NCBI RefSeq assembly: GCF_032163395.1
Contig: NZ_CP119968.1
Coordinates: forward strand, 1,473,501 to 1,537,500
Length of the DNA: 64,000 nt
Source of the DNA: Gloeocapsopsis dulcis
GTDB lineage: Bacteria; Cyanobacteriota; Cyanobacteriia; Cyanobacteriales; Chroococcidiopsidaceae
Direction: 5' to 3'
In this document: positions 1-8,133 of the stretch, piece after piece
Position numbering within the stretch: the first letter of the stretch is position 1
Layout: every line of letters starts with the position of its first letter
The notes under the pieces: model-generated
What the model saw: only the letters and a program-made list of their open reading frames with translations
What the model was told of the DNA's origin: nothing
Database searches by the model: none
Translations under genes and position numbers: made by a program

Positions 1-547
1 ATCCTGTTTCACCCGCCACTGTCACCCGAATCGTATTGGCATCAAAGTTAGTCACAGTTATCTCAGTAATCCCATCAACAGGGTTTTGAGAACGAAATGT
101 GAACCCATCACCCCTGGGTAAACGCAATTGAGCATTGGGAATGTCAGCGATAAAGTCATTCTCAGTACTGCGATTCGTAATTTGTAGTTGTTCCCCCTGA
201 GTCGTCTGTAATATCACCTCCACACCTTGTTCAGTGGGATTAGCTTGCACTCCCGTCACCTGTATTACCTCAGAGGAAGCTGGCGACTGTACGAGTAGTT
301 CCGCACTCTGGGAAACCTGCGAAATCTGACTCAGCTGAAGAATCTTTCTGTTGCTGGAAGCCAATACCGGAGATTTACTGCTTACAAACTCTTTGTCTGT
401 AATTGCGATCGCGTCATGTAATGCAGATTTTTCGACTGTCGCAGTAGAAGATCCATCTTGAGTTTTTTCACTTCTAGCAGGAGTGCTAATCAACACCACA
501 ACTACACCTGTCAGCAACAAACTTTGAAATAACTTATCTAACTTCAT
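1..547 (-). CDS. TonB-dependent siderophore receptor, N-terminal part (cut by window edge)
   Basis: The ATG at 547 opens a frame that runs off the left edge, giving about 182 residues. Residues 1-26 form a signal peptide (KLDKLF start, hydrophobic core, cleavage near ARS-EK). A low-complexity linker follows, then an AMIN domain from about residue 95 (VTGVQANPTEQGVEVIL, then an LPRGDGF segment and DANTIRVTVAGE). In cyanobacteria this signal-linker-AMIN arrangement typically precedes the plug and barrel of TonB-dependent ferric-siderophore receptors. The plug and barrel themselves lie outside the window, so the assignment rests on the N-terminal architecture. The gene diverges from the PKS fragment at 1461, which fits a siderophore locus. 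An AMIN domain alone also occurs in AmiC and PilQ, which are less likely with this linker. Confidence 0.72.
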   Translation of the reverse strand, partial: MKLDKLFQSLLLTGVVVVLISTPARSEKTQDGSSTATVEKSALHDAIAITDKEFVSSKSPVLASSNRKILQLSQISQVSQSAELLVQSPASSEVIQVTGVQANPTEQGVEVILQTTQGEQLQITNRSTENDFIADIPNAQLRLPRGDGFTFRSQNPVDGITEITVTNFDANTIRVTVAGETG

Positions 548-1460
548 TTATCCATTCACACTCAATCACACTATTTGTTCGTGCCCAAAGACACAATGAG
601 TAGATTTGAAAAATATTGTCATTTAAATAGCGTTTAAATGGTACAACCAGGTGACATAAAACACAAGCCTATTAATAATTTCTTCTAATTAGTGTGCTAC
701 ATAACAAACAGCAACTATTCTTAAACTAAGTATTCAGTTAATATAGGTTACAAATATTACAAGTATGGTTAAATCACTTCTATTATCAAGAATTACAACC
801 TCCAAATAGTGTATCCAACCATGAATTAGCGCAAAATACAGCTAAATTGATTTAGTCCTCCGCAAACAACGTAGAGATAATAAGTCTTGAAAACAATCCT
901 AATATCTTTTTGCCATCTATCAAAAGATATAAAGTTCTGTTATTAGATTAACTAATAGATGTCCAAAATAATAATAATATTAATGGCTTAAGCTGTTGCG
1001 AATGCTACTGATTTTCGTTATTGTAGGACAAGCTAAATAAAAATAGCTGTCAATAAATCAATCAAGACTACCTAAAAGATTGCTGTTATTAGCGCATAAC
1101 TCAGTAACAAAACCATCAAGTCTGGCTGCAGTAATCATCGCACATCTGGACCTAAGTATTAGGAACTGATACAGACAACGATTTTTTCACTCAACTTACA
1201 AAGCCTCATAAGGAATACCCCTTAATTTTCTGTTTTGAAATACTAAAAGTAAGGCTGCTTTGTATAAACGTAAATATTGCAGTTTTGTTATCAAACAGAG
1301 ACATTAAAAGTTTGTTTCGATCATTGCTCAACTTCGTTACTATTCCTATCTGAAGTCAAAAATATGATTAGTGGATGGAATAGGTTCAAGGAACACTAAT
1401 ACAAAAAAGCTTTGGATAGGTTTTTCCGCTGATAAAAAGCAGTAAATAGAGTTAAATACA
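548..1460. other. AT-rich divergent intergenic region
   Basis: About 910 bases separate the divergent receptor and PKS starts. I see no convincing ORF or RNA gene. It is AT-rich and must hold both promoters. The only clear structure is a perfect inverted repeat at 621-639. Confidence 0.6.
621..639. promoter_or_regulatory. Inverted repeat upstream of the TonB receptor (possible operator)
   Basis: Perfect 7-bp arms ATTTAAA and TTTAAAT are separated by TAGCG, about 75 bases upstream of the receptor start. Position and symmetry fit a repressor site. It is not a good match to the Fur consensus I know, so the binding protein is unknown, and chance is possible in AT-rich DNA. Confidence 0.3.
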
Positions 1461-2180
1461 ATGAATAATTCAGTAACATTCAGTCAAACTGGATTAGAAG
1501 TAGCCATCATTGGCATGGTAGGTCGTTTCCCTGGCTCCCAAAATCTTGACGAGTTTTGGCAAAACCTACGTGATGGTGTAGAATCCGTAGTCTCTTTAAC
1601 AGATGAAGAACTCAAGTCTTCAGGAATAGACATTATCAATATCAACGATAATTATGTTAAAGCAGCAGCTATATTAGAAAACATAGAATTATTTGATGCT
1701 TCATTTTTTGGATTCAATCCTAGAGAAACTGAAGTTATCGATCCTCAGCAGCGTATTTTCTTGGAATGTGCTTGGGAAGCTTTGGAAAATGCTGGATACG
1801 ATCCTAAACAGTATCAAGGTTCGATTGGGGTTTATGCTGGTACAGGAATTAATAATTATTTGATTAATCTTTATTCCAATCAGAATATCAGAAATTCTAT
1901 TGATGCTCAACAGCTTGTTTTTGCAAATGACAAAGATTTCTTGACAACAAGAGTATCTTATAAATTAGAACTAGAAGGTCCTTCTGTAGATGTTCAAACA
2001 GCCTGTTCAACTTCGTTAGTTGCTGTACATTTAGCCTGCCGAAGTTTACTAGGTGGGGAATGTGATATTGCCTTAGCTGGTGGTGTTGCAATTAATGCGT
2101 CACAAAAAACTGGATATTCTTATCAAGAAGGTGGGATTCTATCTCCAGATGGTCATTGCCGTGCATTTGATGCTAAAGGG
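1461..2180 (+). pseudogene. Type I polyketide synthase, ketosynthase N-terminus truncated by an IS
   Basis: The ATG at 1461 starts a beta-ketoacyl synthase domain: VAIIGMVGRFPGS near residue 14, ETEVIDPQQRIFLECAWEALENAG around 89-112, and the nucleophile motif DVQTACSTSLVAVH with Cys182. It continues to SPDGHCRAFDAKG at residue 240. There the IS4 element begins; it adds three codons (EWH) and a stop at 2190-2192. The first KS catalytic His would normally lie further on and is missing, as are all later domains of a modular PKS of 1000 or more residues. No remainder of the PKS is found on the far side of the IS. Divergence from a TonB receptor suggests the lost enzyme took part in siderophore synthesis, which is inference. 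Confidence 0.85.
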
Positions 2181-3810
2181 GAATGGCACTAAGAAAAGCC
2201 CCAAGCTATACAGGCTAAGTGCTTAGGGTGTTTAATGCCATTGAGCAGTAATCGGATGAGTCAGGCGATCACTGTGCCTTGCAGATGCAGCGTCATAGAT
2301 GGGGGGGTGATGCAGAGGTTGTACAGGAATCTTTTTAGGTAGGAAAAGCTTATCCGTTCATGAAATACTAATCGACGATACGAATAAGCCAATACGATAA
2401 CTACTACTGTGACATTACGAGTACAAATTCTCAAGGATAAATTTAATCAAAGTTTAGGATTGCCGTTTAAAGAGCTATTACCAGAGTCTGTAATTGTGCA
2501 AGCCCTTGAAGAGCTAAAATTTAAATATAAGAGGCGACTATTTGACCCGTTTGTAACCTTATGGGCATTTTTGTCTCAGGTTTTAGACACTGATAAAAGT
2601 TGCCATAATGCTGTGAGTAGAATAATTGCTTGTTTAGCAGGAGAAGAAGTAGAAATTCCTTCAACTGATACCAATGCCTATTGTCAAGCTAGGTCTAGAT
2701 TACCAGAGAAACTGTTAGAAAAGCTGTTTGGTAAAGCTGCACAAAGTTTAGAGCAGAAAGTGACAATAGAACATTTGTGGTGTGGTCGGAATGTGAAAGT
2801 GATAGACGGTTCAAGCGTTTCAATGCCAGACACTGTTGAAAATCAAGAAGCTTACCCGCAACCAAGTAGCCAAAAGCTAGGATGTGGTTTCCCGATTGCA
2901 AAAATTGGTGTGATATTTAGTTTGGCAACAGGCGCTGCTGTTGCCCTAGCTAGCGACGTTCTGAGTACTCATGACTTGAAGCTTGCTAGAAAATTATACG
3001 GATTTCTCAATCCAAAAGATGTACTTTTAGGAGATAGAGCTTTTTGCGCTTATGCCGATTTAATTACGATTAAAAACTTGGGTTGTGATGCAGTATTTCG
3101 TAAGCATCAATCCCGAAAAACAACTACGCGAAAAGGTAAAATAATTGGCGATTGTGACAAACTCGTTACTTGGCATAAACCTAAAAAATGCCCAAAGGGG
3201 TTAAGTGAAGAGGAATTTTTGACTTTACCCTCTACCTTGACTGTGCGAGAAATTTACTATTACATTATCGTTCCTGGCTTTCGCACTCAGCGAGTGAGTT
3301 TAATCACCACTTTATTGGACACAGCAATTTATTCTAGCCTAGAAATCCTCAAACTTTATGGTGAACGTTGGAATGTTGAACTGAATTTAAAACATTTAAA
3401 AACCACTTTGGGAATGGAAATTTTACGATGTAAAACTCCTCAAATGGTACGCAAAGAGCTTTATGTTTATTTGCTTGCCTATAATCTGCTCCGTACCTTA
3501 ATGTGGACGGCAGGTACAACTTATGGTTCGCCTCCCTTACGCTTATCCTTACAAGGAACTTGCCATCATTTTAGTAATTTTATTCCCGAATTGTTGGCAC
3601 ACACTGGAGCAAAACGCCTCCAGATTTTTCAGACTTTGCTCAAAATTATTGTTCACAAATCTGTGACTGAGCGTCCAGGGCGGGCTGAACCCAGAGTTAG
3701 AAAGCGCCGTCCTAAAGCTTATCCCTTGATGAAACAACCTAGAAATCAGTTGCACAAACAATTGCAGACTGCTTGATTCATAACCGTTTCCGCTTAACTT
3801 AGTGCCATTC
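2181..3810 (+). mobile_element. IS4-family insertion sequence, complete
   Basis: The element is 1630 bp with 13-bp perfect terminal inverted repeats: GAATGGCACTAAG at 2181-2193 and its complement at 3798-3810. It contains one intact DDE transposase. The flanks belong to two unrelated truncated genes. The adjacent 10-mers (TGCTAAAGGG left, TGCTATATCC right) share only TGCTA, so there is no full target duplication of the 10-12 bp usual for this family. Confidence 0.9.
2409..3776 (+). CDS. IS4-family transposase
   Basis: A 455-residue DDE transposase with a GTG start. An N-terminal dimerisation-type region precedes the catalytic core. Motifs are VIDGSSVSMPDT (Asp133), LLGDRAFCAYAD (Asp209) and YGERWNVELNLKHLK, which matches the IS4 signature Y-2-R-3-E-6-K exactly (Tyr317, Arg320, Glu324, Lys331). 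The basic C-terminus (RVRKRRPK) is usual for IS4 proteins. Length and all three acidic residues suggest an active enzyme. It lies inside matching inverted repeats with about 230 bases of 5' untranslated IS sequence and ends 34 bases before the right end. Confidence 0.95.
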   Translation: MTLRVQILKDKFNQSLGLPFKELLPESVIVQALEELKFKYKRRLFDPFVTLWAFLSQVLDTDKSCHNAVSRIIACLAGEEVEIPSTDTNAYCQARSRLPEKLLEKLFGKAAQSLEQKVTIEHLWCGRNVKVIDGSSVSMPDTVENQEAYPQPSSQKLGCGFPIAKIGVIFSLATGAAVALASDVLSTHDLKLARKLYGFLNPKDVLLGDRAFCAYADLITIKNLGCDAVFRKHQSRKTTTRKGKIIGDCDKLVTWHKPKKCPKGLSEEEFLTLPSTLTVREIYYYIIVPGFRTQRVSLITTLLDTAIYSSLEILKLYGERWNVELNLKHLKTTLGMEILRCKTPQMVRKELYVYLLAYNLLRTLMWTAGTTYGSPPLRLSLQGTCHHFSNFIPELLAHTGAKRLQIFQTLLKIIVHKSVTERPGRAEPRVRKRRPKAYPLMKQPRNQLHKQLQTA

Positions 3811-3811
3811 T

Positions 3812-4846
3812 GCTATATCCAACAAGCCACACATTACAGGCTTAGAACTTCCTGGAGTTTATCTTCTACGTACAATGGCAGACAGCTTTGCTGTACATCA
3901 GCACTTAATAAATCATGCACCAGAATCAGCAGTGATTGTTGGTGGTGGATACATTGGTTTAGAAATGGCAGATGCTTTTATTTATCGAGGAATGTCTGTT
4001 ACTGTTGTAGAACACTCAGCGTCAGTTATGAAGACTGTCGATGCGAGTTTGGGTGAAATAATTCAAGATGAACTGCAAGCTCACGGTGTTACAGTTATTA
4101 ACAATGTCGCTATTGAAACAATTGAACAACAGGGAACAAAGTTGTTAGTTAAAGGTAAGGGCTTTGAGACTAAGACTGATATGGTATTAGTTGCTGTAGG
4201 AGTAAAGCCCTCAACAGAAGTTGCACAGACGGCTAATGTGGCGACAGGAATCAAAGGTGCAATTAAAGTCAACTCCCGCATGGAAACCAACGTTCCAGGA
4301 ATTTATGCTGCGGGAGATTGTGTTGAGACTTGGCATCGCTTACTTAACAAATACACTTATCTTCCTTTAGGAACAACTGCACATAAACAAGGTCGTGTTG
4401 CTGGTGAGAATGCTGTAGGTGGAAATCGAGAATTTACAGGTTCTTTAGGTACTCAAGTTGTCAAAGTTTTTGAGTTAGTGATCGCCCGTACAGGTTTACG
4501 CGACTCAGAATCCACAGAAATCGGGTTTGAACCTGTGACACTTGAAACACAAATGTGGGATCATAAAGCTTATTATCCTGGAGCGCGGAAGTTACATATC
4601 CGCATTACAGGCGATCGCCGAACTCAGCGTTTATTAGGCGCTCAAATTGTCGGTTATTATCAAGCAGAAGTTGCCAAGCGAATTGATATTTTTGCAACTG
4701 CCCTATTTCATAATATGCAGATCGAAGATCTCAACGACCTCGATCTGAGTTATACACCACCACTCAGCAGCCCTTGGGACCCCGTACAAATGAGTGCCCA
4801 AGCATGGTTAAAGCAACATTCTCCCTCATTACTTGTCTCGGCTTAA
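3812..4846 (+). pseudogene. CoA-disulfide-reductase-like flavoprotein, 5'-truncated
   Basis: The reading frame is open from the IS right end (AISNKPHITGLELPGVYLLRT, before the first available ATG at 3875) to the stop at 4846, about 344 residues. Visible are the NAD(P)H-binding Rossmann motif VIVGGGYIGLEMA, the second FAD motif NVPGIYAAGDCVET and the C-terminal dimerisation domain. The family (class III pyridine nucleotide-disulfide oxidoreductases: CoA-disulfide reductase, NADH oxidase) is about 450-560 residues. The missing N-terminus holds the first FAD GxGxxG site and the redox-active Cys, so the remnant cannot be a normal enzyme. The frame itself is undamaged, so truncation may be recent. 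Confidence 0.85.
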
Positions 4847-4968
4847 ACGCAGATCAGGTAGTGGAGAGTTATGAGTTCTCGGGGTTGAGTGTTGAGTTAA
4901 GAAATTCTTCAATTACAAAATTCAGAACTCAAAACTTCTTCGGCTACTTACCAAAGATTTGAGCAAAG

Positions 4969-4988
4969 CCCACTCTTTTAAGGGTGGG
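4969..4988 (+). repeat. Left-end hairpin of the TnpB element
   Basis: CCCACTCTT and AAGGGTGGG pair as a 9-bp stem (one G-T pair) around a TT loop, 17 bases inside the proposed left end. Y1 transposases of the IS200/IS605 group recognise subterminal hairpins of this kind. Confidence 0.65.
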
Positions 4989-5060
4989 ATGTAGCGGAAT
5001 ACACTTTCAAGTGCCTGTTACAAACAACATCGCCTTTTGTAGAAGTGCTATAATAGAGGT

Positions 5061-6209
5061 ATGATTAACCTCACCTACGAGTACAAAATCCAACCAACGC
5101 GGCAACAGGAACAAACGATGTTGCGGTGGCTAGAGGTCTGTCGCAAAGTGTATAACTACGCGCTGGCTGAACGGAAAGATTGGAGTAACTCGCGTAAGTG
5201 TCAGGTTGATTCATGCAGCATCAAGCACGAGTACATTATTCCGGCTGATGCGCCATACCCTAACTACGTGCGTCAGTGCCGTTCGCTGACACTAGCGAAG
5301 GAAGCTATCGCGTTCCTTCGGGAACCACCCGCGCAAGTGCTACAGCAAGCGCTAGCGACACTCGACAAGGCATACGACAGCATGAGGGTTCGCGGGTTCG
5401 GCTTCCCACGGTTCAAAAAGACGATGCACTCCTTCTTGTTCCCAAGCTTGGGCAAGAGTCCGCTAGTTGGCAACGCCCTAACGCTACCCAAGTTGGGCAC
5501 GGTAAAGATTAGGTTGTCGCGGCCGCTTCCCGATGGCTTTGTCTTAAAGCAGTGCCGGATAGTGAAGCGGGTATCAGGCTGGTATGCGATGCTTGTGCTG
5601 CAATGTGATGTCAATGTTCCTCAGCCGATGCCGCACGGCGAACTGCTCGGTATTGACTTAGGCTTGACCAGTTTTGTTGCAACCTCTAATGGTAAACTAG
5701 TCCATCGCCCGAAGTTTTATGTTGATGCCCAAAGCAAGCTGAGATTGCTGCAACGGAACCTCAAACGTAAGACCAAAGGCTCGAACAATTGGACTAAGTA
5801 CCAGACGAGAGTTGCTAAGTTACACGAATACATATCTAACTGTCGCAAAGACTATCACTTTAAAGTTGCGCATCACTTGTGCAACCAAGTTGGCATGATA
5901 TTTGCCGAGGACTTGAACCTAAAAGCGCTGGCGTCGGGAATGCTATGCAAACACACTCTCGATGCAGGGTGGGGTCAATTCTTGCAGATATTGGAGTTCG
6001 TCTGTTGGAAGCGCGGGATCTATTTTGCTCGTGTTGACGCTAGGGGAACTAGCCAGACTTGCCCAATCTGCGACACGCATACGGGCAAGAAGCCACTTAG
6101 TCAGCGAGTGCATCATTGCGACAGTTGCGGCTATCACACCGACCGAGACGTAGCCGCCGCGCAAGTGGTAGCTAAGAGAGGAATCGCAGCCCTAGGGCAT
6201 AGGGTGTAG
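5061..6209 (+). CDS. tnpB: TnpB RNA-guided nuclease (IS605 OrfB family)
   Basis: A 382-residue TnpB starting with ATG at 5061 behind an AGAGG ribosome site. The helix-turn-helix/WED-like N-terminus begins NLTYEYKIQPTRQQEQTML. The RuvC residues are present: GIDLGLTSF (Asp199), FAEDLNLKAL (Glu283) and DRDVAAAQ (Asp361/363). A zinc finger CPIC...CDSC (Cys334, 337, 353, 356) lies between the last two motifs. The length is normal for the family and no lesion is visible, so the nuclease may be active. Proteins of this family cut DNA with a guide RNA made from the element's right end and favour element retention. The C-terminus overlaps the presumed guide-RNA region. No tnpA accompanies it. Confidence 0.95.
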   Translation: MINLTYEYKIQPTRQQEQTMLRWLEVCRKVYNYALAERKDWSNSRKCQVDSCSIKHEYIIPADAPYPNYVRQCRSLTLAKEAIAFLREPPAQVLQQALATLDKAYDSMRVRGFGFPRFKKTMHSFLFPSLGKSPLVGNALTLPKLGTVKIRLSRPLPDGFVLKQCRIVKRVSGWYAMLVLQCDVNVPQPMPHGELLGIDLGLTSFVATSNGKLVHRPKFYVDAQSKLRLLQRNLKRKTKGSNNWTKYQTRVAKLHEYISNCRKDYHFKVAHHLCNQVGMIFAEDLNLKALASGMLCKHTLDAGWGQFLQILEFVCWKRGIYFARVDARGTSQTCPICDTHTGKKPLSQRVHHCDSCGYHTDRDVAAAQVVAKRGIAALGHRV

Positions 6210-6284
6210 AAGCTTGCTGAGGGGAACTGCCTGAGAGTCCCGATGATGCAAGAATCCCATCGGCTTAAGCCGTGGGAGTGTCAA
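6110..6284 (+). ncRNA. Presumed omega RNA (reRNA) from the TnpB element right end
   Basis: In characterised TnpB elements the 3' part of tnpB and the right end are transcribed as a guide-scaffold RNA that ends at the transposon boundary, with the guide read from flanking DNA. Here about 75 bases lie between the tnpB stop and the right end, ending in a hairpin (6255-6277) before TCAA. The guide would then begin at 6285, within the 3' end of the sugar dehydrogenase gene. The 5' limit is a guess. Confidence 0.4.
6255..6277 (+). repeat. Right-end hairpin of the TnpB element
   Basis: TCCCA...TGGGA enclose CGGCTTAAGCCG, giving a nearly perfect stem with one bulged T, four bases from the right end TCAA. 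It is the likely transposase recognition hairpin and the 3' fold of the guide RNA. Confidence 0.65.
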
Positions 6285-7495
6285 CGAGTAACGCGTAGTA
6301 TTTTATCTTGTCCTGCGGGACAGCCACCTCTGCCATCACAGTTACTTGTTGTGATGTAAAGCTCACCATCAGGACCCATGACAGCTTCTCGCAGCCTACC
6401 ATGTTCGCCTTGTAAGTATACCTCGTGCTGTTGAACTTGTTGAGAATTAGGGTCAAAAGCGACGCGATGCAAATGTTCAGAACGCAGTGTTGCAATCATC
6501 AAACTACCTTGCCACTCTGGAATTGCATTTCCGGTATATACGGTTGCGCCTCCTGGTGGTGCAGCTTCTCGCCAGACTAAAGATGGAGTTATTAAACCCT
6601 CTTGCGATTCACAACGGTAAATTGTAGGCCATCCTAAATTATCACCTGCTGTAGCAACACTTACTTTATCGTGACCGCTTCTACCCAATTCACCACTAGG
6701 ACCGTGATCTGTCACCCACATGGTTGATTCGTTTGCCCAATCAAAACCTTGCGTATTGCGAATACCACTGATATATACAGGATTACCTGAAAATGGATTA
6801 TCTTGAGGGGCTTCACCATCAGGTGTCACGCGCAAGATTTTACCAGCTACGCTGTTAATGTCTTGAGAAATATCTGGCTTTCTCGCATCTCCAGTGCCAA
6901 TATAAAGCATCCCGTCTGGACCAAAGCGGATACGTCCACCATTGTGATAGAGCGCAACTGGAATATCATCAACAATGACGCGATCGCTAGTAGCACTATT
7001 ACCATCTGGCGATAATTGCCAGCGTTCGACTCGATTTATTGGTGTTCCATTTCTGTCAGCAGTGTAGTACACATAAAATAGGCGGTTTTCGGCAAAGTCG
7101 GGATGGGCTGCAATACCAAGTAACCCACCTTCACCACTATCAGTAACACTAATTGTTGCAACAGGTGCAGATTGTAATTGTCCATTGCGGACTAGCCGCA
7201 CTCTTCCAGGTCTTTCTGTCACCAACATATCATTATTGGGCAGAAACGCGATTCCCCAAGGAACTTCTAAGCCAGTGACCACTTCTTCGGTTCGCACATT
7301 AACTTGTCCTTGTGGACCTGCGCCTTCGGGTACTAAAGTACAAGCTTGTTGATTTTCACTTGCTAATTGTGATTGAGGTGATTGAGCAACGTTTCCATTA
7401 CCAGAAACTTGTTCTGAGGATTGTATTCCACAAGCCGCAACACCCAATGTACTAATACCTGCTATTATGCTGGCAACAATTCTTGTCAGATGCAT
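6281..7495 (-). CDS. PQQ-dependent sugar dehydrogenase, lipoprotein (soluble glucose dehydrogenase family)
   Basis: A 404-residue protein with a lipoprotein signal (hydrophobic residues 8-20, lipobox VAAC with Cys22), so probably membrane-anchored on the periplasmic side. The six-bladed propeller of the GdhB/YliI (glucose/sorbosone dehydrogenase) family is seen in LEVPWGIAFLPNNDMLVTERPGRVRLV, GEGGLLGIAAHPDFAENRLFYVYYT, ALYHNGGRIRFGPDGMLYIGTGD and the closing QDKILRVTR. The family oxidises aldose sugars using PQQ; the cofactor supply is not evident here. The TGA stop (6281-6283) is contributed by the right end of the TnpB element; without the element the same Arg codon would be followed by a native TAA. 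The protein is therefore unaffected. Confidence 0.9.
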   Translation of the reverse strand: MHLTRIVASIIAGISTLGVAACGIQSSEQVSGNGNVAQSPQSQLASENQQACTLVPEGAGPQGQVNVRTEEVVTGLEVPWGIAFLPNNDMLVTERPGRVRLVRNGQLQSAPVATISVTDSGEGGLLGIAAHPDFAENRLFYVYYTADRNGTPINRVERWQLSPDGNSATSDRVIVDDIPVALYHNGGRIRFGPDGMLYIGTGDARKPDISQDINSVAGKILRVTPDGEAPQDNPFSGNPVYISGIRNTQGFDWANESTMWVTDHGPSGELGRSGHDKVSVATAGDNLGWPTIYRCESQEGLITPSLVWREAAPPGGATVYTGNAIPEWQGSLMIATLRSEHLHRVAFDPNSQQVQQHEVYLQGEHGRLREAVMGPDGELYITTSNCDGRGGCPAGQDKILRVTR

Positions 7496-8133
7496 TTGTA
7501 TCCTCCAATTATGTTGACTTGGAATTTGACTGTATAAACTTGCTTGTTAAGCATTCAAGCTTTGAGAAAATAGCATCATTGACATAGTTTTCTTGATGAC
7601 TATTGAATGAAATTGTTCCATTGTCTGATTGGTACTCAAGTAGAAGAATTAATCAATAGCAATAAATTGATAGATAAAAAAATATCAAATTTAAAAATTT
7701 TAACGATTAGAAAGTGCATCTATACATACACACCTTGCCTGTGCGGTTTAGTTTTATTCAGTCTATACATTTTGGAAAGCGAATTTAATTCACCGATTGT
7801 TGCTAAAATTTCACTTACAATATGATGAAATTGTTCCTTAAATCATGACTTAATATTGCCAGTTTAGACAAAATATATATTTAACTATTATAGCGTAACA
7901 ATAAACGTTAACCGCTGCCATAATGGACTTGTACTTGGTGTAAGTCTTTCTAAAGATAGAGGACACAGAATTAAGCGAGTTAAATCTAAAAAAAAATATT
8001 AAGCAAAAGTAACTCAGCAGTTGATGTGAATCATGCGATCGCTGTCCCAATTACTAGATTTTCTCAAAAATATCAATTAGGGGGCAATATTTGATACGCT
8101 GCGAAAAATCTCAACTGCAAGGAAGTCGGGCGC
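7496..8133. other. AT-rich intergenic region
   Basis: About 640 bases between divergent genes. Short open frames exist, but none has a ribosome site or recognisable sequence. One HIP1-like GCGATCGCTG is near 8035. The 3' end carries AAGGAAG at 8119-8125, the ribosome site of the next gene. Confidence 0.55.

Larger units (their letters stand above)
4952..6284 (+). mobile_element. TnpB-only IS605/IS1341-type element
   Basis: Boundaries follow the IS605/IS608 rule: target TTAC at 4948-4951 immediately before the left end, and TCAA at 6281-6284 as the right end. Each end carries a subterminal hairpin (4969-4988 and 6255-6277). Joining 4951 to 6285 in silico rebuilds the neighbouring sugar dehydrogenase terminus as Arg-Val-Thr-Arg (ACT CGG) followed by TAA, which independently supports these boundaries. 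There is no tnpA, so the element would need a transposase in trans. The coding part is clearly more GC-rich than its surroundings. Confidence 0.85.

Noticed and set aside
547-1460. Fur box in the receptor-PKS promoter region
   Set aside because: AT-rich stretches such as the AATAATAATAATATTA near 966 are suggestive but do not match the 19-bp palindrome well enough.
5273-5614. Open frames overlapping tnpB on the other strand and in another frame
   Set aside because: They are shadows of GC-rich tnpB coding sequence; only the RuvC/zinc-finger frame makes a known protein.
7607-7825. 72-codon frame in the gap before the AI-2E gene
   Set aside because: Very AT-rich, no ribosome site, no recognisable motif; it looks like chance.
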